From NCBI GenBank assembly GCA_030706635.1, contig JAUZOD010000005.1:1-64000 (forward strand): DNA of 64,000 bases. The letters are read 5' to 3'. Source of the DNA: Bacteroidota bacterium (GTDB taxonomy: Bacteria > Bacteroidota > Bacteroidia > Chitinophagales > Chitinophagaceae). The position numbers and the translations under genes were made by a program. The notes beneath the pieces are model-generated. The model was not told the origin of the DNA. It made no database searches and saw only the letters and a list, made by a program, of their open reading frames with translations. Below, piece by piece: positions 28,840 to 38,094 of the stretch. Position 1 is the first letter of the stretch. Every line of letters begins with the position of its first letter.

Positions 28840-29460
28840 TCATTCTTCAATCTGGGTCACTCCTCCGGAAATGGCGAATTTCATACTATCTGTGGAGCTG
28901 ATGTCGGTGATGATCCGTACACGATCCTTTTTCACAAAATAGAGATGGCCTGCAAAGGCATAGGATTGCGGAACATAGACTGATATATAATCCTGCAAAC
29001 CAAATTCTGTTAGTTCTTCATGGGTGATGAAACCGATGCGCCAGATATCAGGAGATTCAATGGAAACCAGAACCGCACGGTCGAATTTGCGTTTGTTGCC
29101 TGCAAAGGCTTCGAAAAAATCCTTTATTGTGGTATAAATGATTTTAATGCCAGGTGTCTTCTCCAGGATATTATCAAAGAGCTCAACCATTTTGCTCACA
29201 ATGAAGGAAGAAGAAATATACCCTACGACCAGGACGATGCCGATGACTACAATAAACCCCAGTCCCGGAATTCTTCGCGGCTCCCCGCTTTCGTCCAGTG
29301 CGAGACGGGGAAAGAGTCGGTGAATGAAATCAGGAAGAATACTGTCGATCCAGCTAAAAAGGGACAATACCGCCCAGAGCGTGATGGTGATGGGCGCCAG
29401 GATGATCAGACCCTGTAAAAAATATTTAAACAGTTTGCCCGCAATGGATTTGAATTTCAT
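28840..29460 (-). CDS. DUF502 membrane protein
   Basis: From the ATG at 29460 the protein has 206 residues. A TTG at 29481 would add seven residues but lies within a likely promoter box, so I prefer the ATG. It has two membrane helices (about 14-40 and 64-90 of the shortened protein) and a soluble domain with SSFIVSKMVELF and GIKIIYTTIKDFFEAF, characteristic of DUF502. The biochemical role of the family is not established. It is divergently oriented from the TetR gene and separated from it by 176 bases that contain the TetR operator candidate. Confidence 0.85.
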   Translation of the reverse strand: MKFKSIAGKLFKYFLQGLIILAPITITLWAVLSLFSWIDSILPDFIHRLFPRLALDESGEPRRIPGLGFIVVIGIVLVVGYISSSFIVSKMVELFDNILEKTPGIKIIYTTIKDFFEAFAGNKRKFDRAVLVSIESPDIWRIGFITHEELTEFGLQDYISVYVPQSYAFAGHLYFVKKDRVRIITDISSTDSMKFAISGGVTQIEE

Positions 29461-29478
29461 GAGCAGAGGTTTGTGATC

Positions 29479-29486
29479 CAAAAGTA
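29479..29486 (-). promoter_or_regulatory. Likely -7 promoter box for the DUF502 gene
   Basis: The minus-strand TACTTTTG is a TAnnTTTG match placed 18 bases before the ATG at 29460. It overlaps the alternative TTG start, which argues for the ATG. No convincing TTG lies at -33. Confidence 0.4.
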
Positions 29487-29575
29487 ATCAAACAATAACC
29501 GGAGGCCATGTTTAAAACACTGTACGATCCCGTGATCTAAACCCGATTTGTGAAAAAAAACCAAAAATTATCTTA

Positions 29576-29603
29576 GGAAACTTTGGTAACGAAAAAAGTT
29601 TCC
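29576..29603. promoter_or_regulatory. Inverted repeat, candidate TetR-type operator
   Basis: GGAAACTTT (29576-29584) and its exact reverse complement AAAGTTTCC (29595-29603) form a dyad with nine-base arms and a ten-base spacer. It overlaps the -33 box and abuts the -7 box of the promoter of the TetR gene. The size and placement are those of an operator bound by a TetR dimer that represses its own operon. Confidence 0.7.
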
Positions 29604-29612
29604 ATAGTTTTG
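29582..29612 (+). promoter_or_regulatory. Promoter of the TetR-RND efflux operon
   Basis: TTTG (29582-29585), a 19-base spacer and TAGTTTTG (29605-29612) match the Bacteroidota primary sigma consensus exactly at the diagnostic positions. Transcription should begin a few bases downstream, around 29617-29620, leaving a leader of about 18 bases that contains GAGGAG before the ATG at 29637. Confidence 0.75.
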
Positions 29613-29636
29613 AACCTACACTGAGGAGTTAGAAAA

Positions 29637-30293
29637 ATGGAAAACAAAGAAAAAGCAGAGAACAGGGAAAGAATACTCGAAAAGGCCAGGGATCTGTTCA
29701 TGCGGTATGGTATCAAATCCATAACCATGGATGAAATCGCGGGGCAGCTGGGGATCAGCAAAAAGACAATTTACCAGTTCTTTACGGATAAGGACGAAAT
29801 GGTGGAGGCGGTAGTAAATGAGGAAATGAGCAGAAATGAAGCCGGTTGCAGGGAATTCATCATCCGGGCTGAAAATGCCATTCATGAGATTTTTATTGCC
29901 ATGGAAGACATTCAGGAAATGCTTAAAACCATGAACCCGCAGTTGATGTACGACCTTGAAAAACATCATCCCTCTGCTTATCGGAGAATCAAGCAGCACA
30001 AATACCAGTTCATGTATGAAATGATCAAGCAAAATCTGGAACGCGGGATGAAGGAAGACATTTACCGTACTGACCTCAACCCGGATTTTACTGCGAGATA
30101 CAGGATAGAATCTGCCTTCATGACATTTAATCAGGATGCATTTCCGTGGAATAAATACCCGATGAACCAAACCTGTCATGAGCTTGCCCTGCTTTTTCTG
30201 CACAGCATTTGCAATGCGAAGGGGAAGAAGCTGATTGACAAATATTTAAATGACAGACCAAAAACACCGCACCATGAGTCTAAGACATCGTAA
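29637..30293 (+). CDS. TetR/AcrR family transcriptional regulator
   Basis: This 218-residue regulator has an N-terminal helix-turn-helix (res about 10-57): ILEKARDLFMRYG, SITMDEIAGQLGISKKTIYQFF and the connecting KDEMVEAVV. The C-terminal half is the helical dimer and ligand-binding domain, with no recognisable ligand site. It is the first gene of an operon with outer-membrane, adaptor and permease genes of an RND pump, and its stop overlaps the start of the TolC-like gene by about 20 bases. A nine-base-arm inverted repeat lies inside its promoter, so autorepression and control of the pump is the natural reading. The inducer is unknown. Confidence 0.9.
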   Translation: MENKEKAENRERILEKARDLFMRYGIKSITMDEIAGQLGISKKTIYQFFTDKDEMVEAVVNEEMSRNEAGCREFIIRAENAIHEIFIAMEDIQEMLKTMNPQLMYDLEKHHPSAYRRIKQHKYQFMYEMIKQNLERGMKEDIYRTDLNPDFTARYRIESAFMTFNQDAFPWNKYPMNQTCHELALLFLHSICNAKGKKLIDKYLNDRPKTPHHESKTS

Positions 30294-31623
30294 TGCCGGC
30301 CGACTATTATTTCTGTTGACCATGGCCCTGGGTACAACTTCGCTGAAGGCGCAGGAGCTTCACTCCCTGACCATAGAGGATGCCATCGGTCTGGCAAAAA
30401 AAAACAACCTTTCCGTAAGAAGTGCACTCATCAATTTGCAGTTACAGCAACAGACGAACAAAGCGATTACGGCGCAGGCATTGCCATCCGTTTCGGGAAC
30501 GGCCGGTACCACGGACTTTTTCCAGACACCGGTCACCATTGTGCCCGGGGAATTTTTCGGAGGAGCGCCGGGATCAACCATCGCCGTTAGCTTTCAGCCG
30601 AAATATAGTGCCAGTGCCGGAGTACAGCTCAATCAGACGATATTTGACGGACAGGTGTTTGTCGGTTTAAAAGCGAGAAAAACCTCCATTGATTATTACC
30701 AGAAAGCGGTCGACCTGACGGTTGAGTCCATTACGGTAAATGTTTATAAAGTCTATTATCAACTGGTGGTCAGCAAAACCCAGATGAAGTTGCTCGATGC
30801 GAATATTGAAAGGGCCGACAAATTGTTAAGGGATACCAGGGTCATGTATAACAATGGGTTTGCTGAAAAACTGGATGTGGACAAGGCAACGGTCCAACTG
30901 GCCAATCTGCAAACGACCAGATCGAATACGGAAACGGATATTACCAACGGATACCTCGGCCTGAAATACCTGATTGGAATTCCTTCTGCGGATTCGGTGG
31001 ATCTGACAACGGATTTCAGTGAGGCCGATCTGAAGCAAACGATTTTTCTCGATTCAGGTTACCGTTATGAAGACCGCTTCGATTATCAGAGCCTTCAGAT
31101 CTCCAAACAACTTTCGGAGTTCGATATCAAACGGTATAAAGCCCTTTATTACCCTACCCTGAGCCTTACGGGTGCATACCAGAAAAATGCATACAACAAC
31201 ACCTACGATTTTTTTACCAGGAGCGGGAACTGGTACTCCACTTCTTACGCCGGGGTTTCTCTCAAAGTTCCCATTTTTAGCGGCTTTGAGAAAGATGCCA
31301 ATTTGGAGAAGGCCAGATTACAGGCCAGCCTGGTGGATAATCAGATCGAAAACCTGAAACTGAACATTGAATACGAAGTGCGCCAGGCAAGAAATAATTT
31401 CTATGCGGCCATCGGAACAATGGATAATCAGAAGGGAAATGCAACACTTGCCGAATCGGTGTATGATCAGACCAAGAAAAAATTTGAATCGGGGCTTGCT
31501 TCCAATACGGATCTGACAAAAGCCCAGACGGATCTGATTGAAGCACAAACAAATTATATCAATGCACTGTATAAAGCCGTCGTTGCTAAAATTGATTATC
31601 TAAAAGCCATCGGTAAAATTTAA
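30274..31623 (+). CDS. TolC-family outer-membrane efflux protein
   Basis: From the ATG at 30274 the protein has 449 residues; an ATG at 30250 in the same frame is possible, but it puts polar residues ahead of the signal peptide. The signal peptide ends near LKAQE. Two OEP repeats follow, with long coiled-coil helices (for example ANIERADKLLRDTRVMYNNGFAEK split over res about 175-200, and KKKFESGLASNTDLTKAQTDLIEAQ near the C-terminus). It forms the trimeric outer-membrane channel for the pump encoded downstream. The start lies inside the TetR gene's 3' end, so translation is likely coupled. Confidence 0.92.
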   Translation: MSLRHRNAGRLLFLLTMALGTTSLKAQELHSLTIEDAIGLAKKNNLSVRSALINLQLQQQTNKAITAQALPSVSGTAGTTDFFQTPVTIVPGEFFGGAPGSTIAVSFQPKYSASAGVQLNQTIFDGQVFVGLKARKTSIDYYQKAVDLTVESITVNVYKVYYQLVVSKTQMKLLDANIERADKLLRDTRVMYNNGFAEKLDVDKATVQLANLQTTRSNTETDITNGYLGLKYLIGIPSADSVDLTTDFSEADLKQTIFLDSGYRYEDRFDYQSLQISKQLSEFDIKRYKALYYPTLSLTGAYQKNAYNNTYDFFTRSGNWYSTSYAGVSLKVPIFSGFEKDANLEKARLQASLVDNQIENLKLNIEYEVRQARNNFYAAIGTMDNQKGNATLAESVYDQTKKKFESGLASNTDLTKAQTDLIEAQTNYINALYKAVVAKIDYLKAIGKI

Positions 31624-31643
31624 AACGTCAAACAGAACTTGTT

Positions 31644-32792
31644 ATGAATAAAATTTTTTTATCAGCTTTCCTTACCGGTACCATCCTGATCGTATCCTGC
31701 GGACATGCCAGCGATCCCATTGCTACGAAGAAAGCAGAATTGCAAAAATTAAGAGATGCCCAGTCGGATCTCAGCAAAAAGATCCAAACTGCGGAAGACG
31801 AACTCTCCAGGCTGGATACTTCATCCGCTAAAAAGGAGAAAACAAAACTGGTAGCCGTTCAGGCCATAGCGCCAATGAGTTTTACGCATTTTATCGACCT
31901 GCAGGGTAAGATCGATGCGTTGAATATTGCTTATGTAACACCCAGAAACGGAGCGGGTGGCCAGGTTAAAGGCGTTTATGTGAAGAAGGGCGATGTAGTA
32001 AAGAAAGGGCAGCTTCTGTTAAAACTGGATGACGCCCTGCTGCAGCAGCAACTGCTCCAGGCAAAACAGCAATTGTCTTTTGCGCAGAACCTGTACGGCA
32101 GAAGAAAAAATCTCTGGGCCGATAAGATCGGAACCGAAGTGGAACTGGTTACGGCAAAAAACCAGGTTGACCAGGCTCAGCGCCAGGTGGATATTGTCAA
32201 TCAGCAAATTGACCTGACCAACGTGTACGCCGACATCAGCGGGATTGCAGATGATGTGAACATCCGTCTCGGGGAGTTCTTCACGGGAAATAATCAAATT
32301 AAAATCGTAAATACCAGCAACCTGAAAGCAGTGGCCCAGGTGCCTGAAAATTATCTGAGCAAAATAAAGGTGGGCAGCAATGTGAAAGTGATCGTTCCGG
32401 AACTTAATAATAAAACGATCCAAACCAAAGTTTCCGTGGCTGGAAATCTCATCGACCCCTCCACCCGCAGTTTTTACATAGAATCCAAACTTCCCTATGA
32501 AAGGGGTTTTTATCCCAACCAGGTGGCTCTTGTACGGATCCAGGATTATACTGCGGAAAATGCCATTACCATTCCGGTGAATACGTTGCAAAATGACGAC
32601 AAGGGACAATATGTGATGGTGGCAGAAAAGGAAGGTGACCGGATGGTGGCCCGCAAAAAGCCGGTTACTATAGGACAGATGTACGAGGATAAGATTGAAA
32701 TCAAGTCTGGTGTGAAGGAGGGAGACAGCATCGTTACAGACGGATACCAGGGGCTCTACGACGGCCAGCCAATAACCACACAAGTCCTCTGA
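31644..32792 (+). CDS. RND efflux periplasmic adaptor lipoprotein
   Basis: The 382-residue membrane fusion protein links the permease to the TolC channel. It has a lipoprotein signal with lipobox ending at Cys19 (IVSC). An extra heptad-rich coiled coil at about 30-65 (KKAELQKLRDAQ) comes before the core domains. The barrel-sandwich half-motif GQVKGVYVKKGDVVKKGQLL is followed by an alpha-hairpin rich in Gln and the second lipoyl half. The beta-barrel contains VAQVPENYLSKIKVG, and the membrane-proximal domain closes the chain (VKEGDSIVTDG). It is positioned between the TolC-like and permease genes, with 20- and 41-base gaps. Confidence 0.92.
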   Translation: MNKIFLSAFLTGTILIVSCGHASDPIATKKAELQKLRDAQSDLSKKIQTAEDELSRLDTSSAKKEKTKLVAVQAIAPMSFTHFIDLQGKIDALNIAYVTPRNGAGGQVKGVYVKKGDVVKKGQLLLKLDDALLQQQLLQAKQQLSFAQNLYGRRKNLWADKIGTEVELVTAKNQVDQAQRQVDIVNQQIDLTNVYADISGIADDVNIRLGEFFTGNNQIKIVNTSNLKAVAQVPENYLSKIKVGSNVKVIVPELNNKTIQTKVSVAGNLIDPSTRSFYIESKLPYERGFYPNQVALVRIQDYTAENAITIPVNTLQNDDKGQYVMVAEKEGDRMVARKKPVTIGQMYEDKIEIKSGVKEGDSIVTDGYQGLYDGQPITTQVL

Positions 32793-32833
32793 TCTTCTCA
32801 GTCCAGCATTAATCAACATCAGAATTACTTTTT

Positions 32834-35800
32834 ATGAGCGCAATGGAAAACTTTATAGGGAAGATGAAGGAGTTTAAGCCCACCAGCTGGGCGATCAATA
32901 ATAAAACTTCCATTTACCTGCTGATCATTTTCGTCAGCATCCTGGGCGTATTTACATTTATGACTACTCCCAAGGAGCAGTTCCCGGATATTGTTATTCC
33001 CACCATTTACGTGCAGACCACCTATGTGGGTAATTCTCCAAAAGACATAGAAAACCTGGTGACCCGACCCATCGAAAAACAGATCAAAGGTATCACGGGA
33101 GCGAAGATCAATAAATTGACCAGTACCTCTGTGCAGGATTATTCTGCCATTATCGTGGAATTTGAAACCGATGTCAAAACAGATGTGGCCCTTCAGAAAG
33201 TAAAAGACGCTGTAGACAAATCCAAAACCGACCTGCCCAACGATCTCACCACGCAACCCAATGTAGTGGAAGTGAGTTTGTCTGATCTGCCGATTATGTA
33301 TGTGAATGTAAGCGGCGATTATGACATGCAGCATCTGAAAAAATTCGCCGACGACCTCAAAGATAAACTGGAAGAGCTTTCCGAAATCAACCGGGTGGAC
33401 GAAGTAGGTGCACCGGAACGGGAATTCCAGATAAACGTGGATAATTTCAAGATGCAGAGTGCCAACATCACGTTCAACGATATCTCCAATGCAGTGGCTG
33501 CCGAAAACCTGGATATCTCCGGAGGCCTGCTGGACGTGGGTAATATGAAGCGCACCCTGCAGCTGAAAGGGCAGTTTAAAACGGCATCTGACATCGCGCA
33601 GATTGTACTGCGCAATACATCGGGCGCTCCGATTTATTTAAAAGATATTGCCAGCATCAAGGATACGGTTAAGCAAAGTGAAAGTTATGCGAGGCTGAAC
33701 GGCAAGAATGTGGTTACCCTGAATATCATCAAACGAAGCGGCGAAAATCTGATTCAGACCTCAGACGATGTGAAAGCGGCGGTTGCTGAAATGCAGGCAA
33801 CCCAGTTTCCAAAAAACCTGGATATTGCGATCACGGCAGATCAGAGTAAGAATACCCGCACTTCATTTAATGATCTGGTGAATTCCATAGTGATCGGGTT
33901 CATCCTGGTATTGTTGATCCTGATGTTTTTCATGGGCGTGACGAATGCCTTTTTTGTAGCCTTGTCTGTTCCGCTGAGTATGTTTGTTGCCTTCATGTTC
34001 CTGCCTGCGGCTGATATTATTGTCGGTGGTCATGTGACGTTGAACTTTATTGTACTGTTCGCCCTTTTGTTCGGACTCGGGATTATTGTGGACGATGCGA
34101 TCGTGGTGATTGAAAATACCCACCGCATTTTTATGGAGGGTAAGGGGAAAGTGACTTCTGTTATAGCTGCAAAAGTGGCGGCAGGAGAGATCTTTATTCC
34201 TGTACTCGCCGGAACGCTTACCACCTTGGCGCCATTCTTTCCTTTGCTGTTCTGGCCGGGGATCATTGGAAAATTCATGATCTATCTGCCCGCCATGCTG
34301 ATCTTTACCCTGACGGCTTCCCTGGTTGTCGCTTTTATCATGAACCCGATTTTCGCGGTAGACTTCATGAATCATCCGGATTCTGAGGGGGTCAAACGCA
34401 AATCACGTGTTTTTAGAAAACCCCTTTTCTGGATCATGCTGGGCGCCGGCATTTTATTGGATCTTGCGCATGCAACGTTTGCCGGAAACCTGCTGCTGTT
34501 TTTTACCATCCTCATGGTGTTGAATGCTTATATTTTTGACGGGCTTATTAATACCTTCCAGAACCGCAGCCTTCCCTGGATCATGCGTCATTATGAAAAT
34601 CTGTTGCGATGGGCGTTGAAAGGCTGGCGGCCGGTCTGGTTAATGATCGCTACTTTTTTACTGCTTATCTTTTCCGGAGTATTGCTGGCGGTCCGACAGG
34701 TGCCTGTCGTGTTTTTTCCCAAAGGGGATCCCAATTTCATTTATGTTTACTTGAAACTGCCCGTGGGAACGAATGTGAATTATACCGATTCGATCACCCA
34801 TGAACTCGAGAACCGGGTGTATAAAGTGCTTGGTATGGAAAATGGCAAATCCAATCCAATTGTGGAAAGCGTTATTTCCAATGTGGCCATCGGTGCGAGT
34901 GATCCGCAGAGCGGCGACCGAAGCGCACGTCCTGAGCTGGGACGTGTTCAGGTCAGTTTCCTGGAATTCGAGAAACGACATGGATTTCATACGGCCGTTT
35001 ACCTGGATTCCATCCGTCACGTATTGAAGGGCATTCCGGGAGCGACCATTTCCGTTGACCAGGAGGCGAGTGGCCCACCTACTGATCCGCAGATCAATAT
35101 TGAGATCAGCAGCGATAATTTCGATGACCTTACCAAAACAGGCGTCAGTCTGAAAAACTACCTCGACTCTCTCCAGACACCCGGTGTGGAAGAGCTGAAA
35201 ATGGATGTGGACCTGACCAACCCGGAGATCACGCTTACGGTTGATCGCCAGCGGGCCATGACGGAAGGGGTAAGCAGCGCCATGATCGGGCAGCAGATAC
35301 GAACCGCTCTTTTCGGGAAGGAAGTCTCCAAGATCAAAGAAAACAAAGAAGAATATAAGATCCAGTTGCGTAATAATGAAGTACAGCGGCAAAACCTATC
35401 GGATCTGCTGAATATGAAAGTGGTTTTTCGGGAGCCTACCGGCGCCATCAAACAGATCCCGATCACTAACCTGGTAAAAATCGATTATACCAACACCTAT
35501 GGCAGCATCAAACGAAAAGCATTGAAGCGGGTGATTACCCTTTACTCCAACGTGTTGAGCGGATATACGCCAACGGCGGTGAATGCACAGCTGAAACGGG
35601 CCATAGACAATTTCACCCATAAGGCGGATGACGTGACCATCATGCAAACCGGGGAAGGCAAGCAACAACAGGAAACCGGAGCCTTTCTTTTTAAGGCATT
35701 GATCTATGCGCTGATGACCATTTTGCTCATCCTCGTGATACAGTTCAATTCCATCAGCAAGCCGGTGATCATTCTCACAGAAATTCTGTTTAGTGTGATT

Positions 35801-36409
35801 GGGGTATTGCTGGGATTTGGGTTTACCGGCATGACCATCTCGGTGGTGATGACCGGACTGGGTATCGTAGGTCTTGCAGGGATTGTGGTGAAGAATGGAA
35901 TCCTGGTGATTGAATTTGCCGACGAGTTGAGGAGCCGGGGTATGAAGACCAGGGAAGCACTTATCCAGGCCGGAAAAACGAGGATCATACCGGTTATGCT
36001 AACGGCTCTGGCCGCTATCCTGGCCCTGATCCCATTGGCCATCGGATTCAATATCAATTTCGTGTCTTTGTTTGCCGACCTTAATCCGCATATCTTTTTT
36101 GGCGGGGACAGCGCCGTGTTCTGGAAACCATTATCCTGGACCATCATATTTGGGCTGGCGTTTGCTTTTTTTATGACACTCATCATTCTCCCCAGTATGT
36201 ATCTGATCGCGGAAAGGTTAAAACGTCCGATGCGTCGTTACTTCGGAGGGAAATGGATTTCCCTGATGGGTATACCGCCGCTGACATTTATTTTCCTGCT
36301 GATCCTGATTCCGGTAACCCTGGTCAGGCATACCATAGAAAAGACCAGACGCAGAAGAAGATTCTCGGGGAAAGGAGTGAGTGAAACCTGGATCGGATCC
36401 TGGTTCTGA
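32834..36409 (+). CDS. RND-family efflux permease, AcrB type
   Basis: This 1191-residue inner-membrane proton/drug antiporter has two homologous halves with twelve core membrane helices and large periplasmic loops. The proton relay is visible in GIIVDDAIVVIENTHRIF (helix 4, about res 415-432). The second half has the helix 9-12 repeat (GIVGLAGIVVKNGILVIEF). It is about 150 residues longer than E. coli AcrB. The excess is in a hydrophobic insert after helix 6 (around 525-570) and in a C-terminal extension with an additional hydrophobic helix and a basic RRRRR tail. Long forms like this are frequent in Bacteroidota. Substrates are unknown; the TetR gene at the head of the operon suggests an inducible exporter. 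Confidence 0.94.
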   Translation: MSAMENFIGKMKEFKPTSWAINNKTSIYLLIIFVSILGVFTFMTTPKEQFPDIVIPTIYVQTTYVGNSPKDIENLVTRPIEKQIKGITGAKINKLTSTSVQDYSAIIVEFETDVKTDVALQKVKDAVDKSKTDLPNDLTTQPNVVEVSLSDLPIMYVNVSGDYDMQHLKKFADDLKDKLEELSEINRVDEVGAPEREFQINVDNFKMQSANITFNDISNAVAAENLDISGGLLDVGNMKRTLQLKGQFKTASDIAQIVLRNTSGAPIYLKDIASIKDTVKQSESYARLNGKNVVTLNIIKRSGENLIQTSDDVKAAVAEMQATQFPKNLDIAITADQSKNTRTSFNDLVNSIVIGFILVLLILMFFMGVTNAFFVALSVPLSMFVAFMFLPAADIIVGGHVTLNFIVLFALLFGLGIIVDDAIVVIENTHRIFMEGKGKVTSVIAAKVAAGEIFIPVLAGTLTTLAPFFPLLFWPGIIGKFMIYLPAMLIFTLTASLVVAFIMNPIFAVDFMNHPDSEGVKRKSRVFRKPLFWIMLGAGILLDLAHATFAGNLLLFFTILMVLNAYIFDGLINTFQNRSLPWIMRHYENLLRWALKGWRPVWLMIATFLLLIFSGVLLAVRQVPVVFFPKGDPNFIYVYLKLPVGTNVNYTDSITHELENRVYKVLGMENGKSNPIVESVISNVAIGASDPQSGDRSARPELGRVQVSFLEFEKRHGFHTAVYLDSIRHVLKGIPGATISVDQEASGPPTDPQINIEISSDNFDDLTKTGVSLKNYLDSLQTPGVEELKMDVDLTNPEITLTVDRQRAMTEGVSSAMIGQQIRTALFGKEVSKIKENKEEYKIQLRNNEVQRQNLSDLLNMKVVFREPTGAIKQIPITNLVKIDYTNTYGSIKRKALKRVITLYSNVLSGYTPTAVNAQLKRAIDNFTHKADDVTIMQTGEGKQQQETGAFLFKALIYALMTILLILVIQFNSISKPVIILTEILFSVIGVLLGFGFTGMTISVVMTGLGIVGLAGIVVKNGILVIEFADELRSRGMKTREALIQAGKTRIIPVMLTALAAILALIPLAIGFNINFVSLFADLNPHIFFGGDSAVFWKPLSWTIIFGLAFAFFMTLIILPSMYLIAERLKRPMRRYFGGKWISLMGIPPLTFIFLLILIPVTLVRHTIEKTRRRRRFSGKGVSETWIGSWF

Positions 36410-36468
36410 TTTTTTTTCGCAAGCGGGTCTTTTTAAAGAACGGGTTAATTTTATAAAAATTTCTTTCT

Positions 36469-37269
36469 ATGAGGAATAATCATGAAATAGACTACAAGAT
36501 CTATGGAGAAGAACTCCAGTTTGTGGAAGTGGAATTGGATCCGCGGGAAACCGTTATTGGAGAACCCGGCGGCTTTATGATGATGGATGATGGTATAGAA
36601 ATGCAAACCATCCTGGGAGACGGTTCACAGCAACAGGGCTCTGGCCTCCTGGGCAAATTACTTAATGCCGGGAAACGGGTGCTGGTTGGGGAAAATCTTT
36701 TTATGACGGCTTTCACTAATGCCGGCCAGGGAAAAAAGAAAGTGAGTTTTGCTGCTCCCTATACCGGTAAAATTATACCAATGGATCTGCAGTTGTTGGG
36801 CGGCACACTTATTGCTCAAAAAGATGCCTTTCTCTGCGCGGCAAAAGGTGTGAGTGTTGGCATTGCCTTTCAAAGAAGGCTTGGAACCGGAATATTCGGC
36901 GGTGAGGGATTTATTATGGAGAAGCTGGAAGGCGACGGACTGGCCTTTGTGCATGCTGGTGGTTATGTGGTGGAGAAGGAGTTGCGGGCCGGTGAGATAC
37001 TCAAAGTGGATACGGGTTGCGTGGTGGCCTATACACCATCCGTTGATTTCGATATTCAGTTCATTCGCGGGATCCGTAACTGGATGTTTGGCGGTGAAGG
37101 ATTATTTTTTGCCGTAATGCGCGGCCCCGGAAAACTATGGCTTCAATCATTACCCATCAGCCGGTTAGCCAGCAGGATCATTCAATACAGTCCACAGATG
37201 GGTTCCCGGAAAGAGGAAGGCGGCATTTTAAGGGGGTTGGGAAATATGATTGATGGGGATGGCTTTTAA
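36469..37269 (+). CDS. TIGR00266 / AIM24 family protein
   Basis: The 266-residue soluble protein has the AIM24-type beta-helical fold. It starts with an IDYKIYGEELQFVEVELDPRE-like segment (split here), EPGGFMMMDDGIEM (res about 32-45), LVGENLFMTAFTN and a run of glycines typical of TIGR00266. The last residues, SRKEEGGILRGLGNMI, form the usual C-terminal tail. Its molecular function is not established. It is placed 60 bases after the RND permease on the same strand but has its own gap, and it converges on the Bax-inhibitor gene: its stop and that gene's stop are adjacent (37269 and 37270). Confidence 0.88.
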   Translation: MRNNHEIDYKIYGEELQFVEVELDPRETVIGEPGGFMMMDDGIEMQTILGDGSQQQGSGLLGKLLNAGKRVLVGENLFMTAFTNAGQGKKKVSFAAPYTGKIIPMDLQLLGGTLIAQKDAFLCAAKGVSVGIAFQRRLGTGIFGGEGFIMEKLEGDGLAFVHAGGYVVEKELRAGEILKVDTGCVVAYTPSVDFDIQFIRGIRNWMFGGEGLFFAVMRGPGKLWLQSLPISRLASRIIQYSPQMGSRKEEGGILRGLGNMIDGDGF

Positions 37270-38019
37270 TTATTTCCTGCTCGACATCTTGGCTAGTAAA
37301 CGAAGGATTTCCAGATAAAGCCAAACGATAGTGACCAATAATCCGAATGCGCCGTACCATTCCATGTATTTGGGGGCACCGGCGGCAACCCCTTTTTCAA
37401 TCATATCAAAATCCAGGATAAGGTTCAGGGCGGCAATGGCAACCACAAACAACGAGAACGCGATACCCAATGTTGAACCTTCATGAATGAACGCGATGTC
37501 GATACCGAACATGCGGAGCACGATAGACAATATATAGAAGACAGCGATGCCGGCAGTCGCAATAAAGATCACGGACCGGAATTTCTCTGTGGCCCGGATC
37601 ACACGGAAACGATATAGCAAATACATGGCGATGACCGCACCAAAAGTCAGCAATACAGCCTGTGTAACGATTCCGGGAGCCGTTTTTGCAAATACGTTAT
37701 TATATACGGCAGAAATTCCGCCCACGAAGACGCCTTCCAGCAATCCGTAAACCGGTGTAAGGTAGGCGGCCCAGGTCTGTTTGTAAATTACAACCAGGGC
37801 AACAATAAATCCAAGAATTGCGGATCCCATGATCCAGGGCATAACGTTTACCCCGTCATAGAATGCCTTCCAGGTTAATGATGCGGAAGCCATAACGAGC
37901 AGGAATAAAAGGAAGAACTTATTGAGGGTTCCTTTTTCCGTCATCGTTCCTTCACCGGGAATCGTGATGGTATTCTGAAACACATTGAGTGCAGGATTTC
38001 CAGATTTAAAAATGGCCAT
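37270..38019 (-). CDS. Bax inhibitor-1/YccA family membrane protein
   Basis: The 249-residue protein has seven predicted membrane helices after a soluble N-terminus of about 30 residues. It belongs to the Bax inhibitor-1 / YccA-YetJ-like group (Bax1-I, bacterial YbhL-like subgroup with the MAIFKSGNPALN start). Conserved elements include GVFVGGISAVYN, FGAVIAMYLLYRFRVIRATEKF and LNLILDFDMIEKG with the Asp pair that in YetJ acts in calcium leak. It probably regulates ion leak or a membrane protease; the exact role is unknown. The gene is single, between an AIM24 gene and a hydrolase gene. Confidence 0.88.
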   Translation of the reverse strand: MAIFKSGNPALNVFQNTITIPGEGTMTEKGTLNKFFLLFLLVMASASLTWKAFYDGVNVMPWIMGSAILGFIVALVVIYKQTWAAYLTPVYGLLEGVFVGGISAVYNNVFAKTAPGIVTQAVLLTFGAVIAMYLLYRFRVIRATEKFRSVIFIATAGIAVFYILSIVLRMFGIDIAFIHEGSTLGIAFSLFVVAIAALNLILDFDMIEKGVAAGAPKYMEWYGAFGLLVTIVWLYLEILRLLAKMSSRK

Positions 38020-38094
38020 AGTTTGATACGTTTTGGATATGCAATTTACAACAAAGTAAAGGCATTGTAAAGAGGTCTGCAGCAGAAAATCATT

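Noticed and set aside
32019-32819. A 266-codon minus-strand frame
   Set aside because: Antisense to the RND adaptor gene; composition is that of a shadow frame.
34658-35392. A 244-codon minus-strand frame
   Set aside because: Antisense to the RND permease, which is intact and complete.
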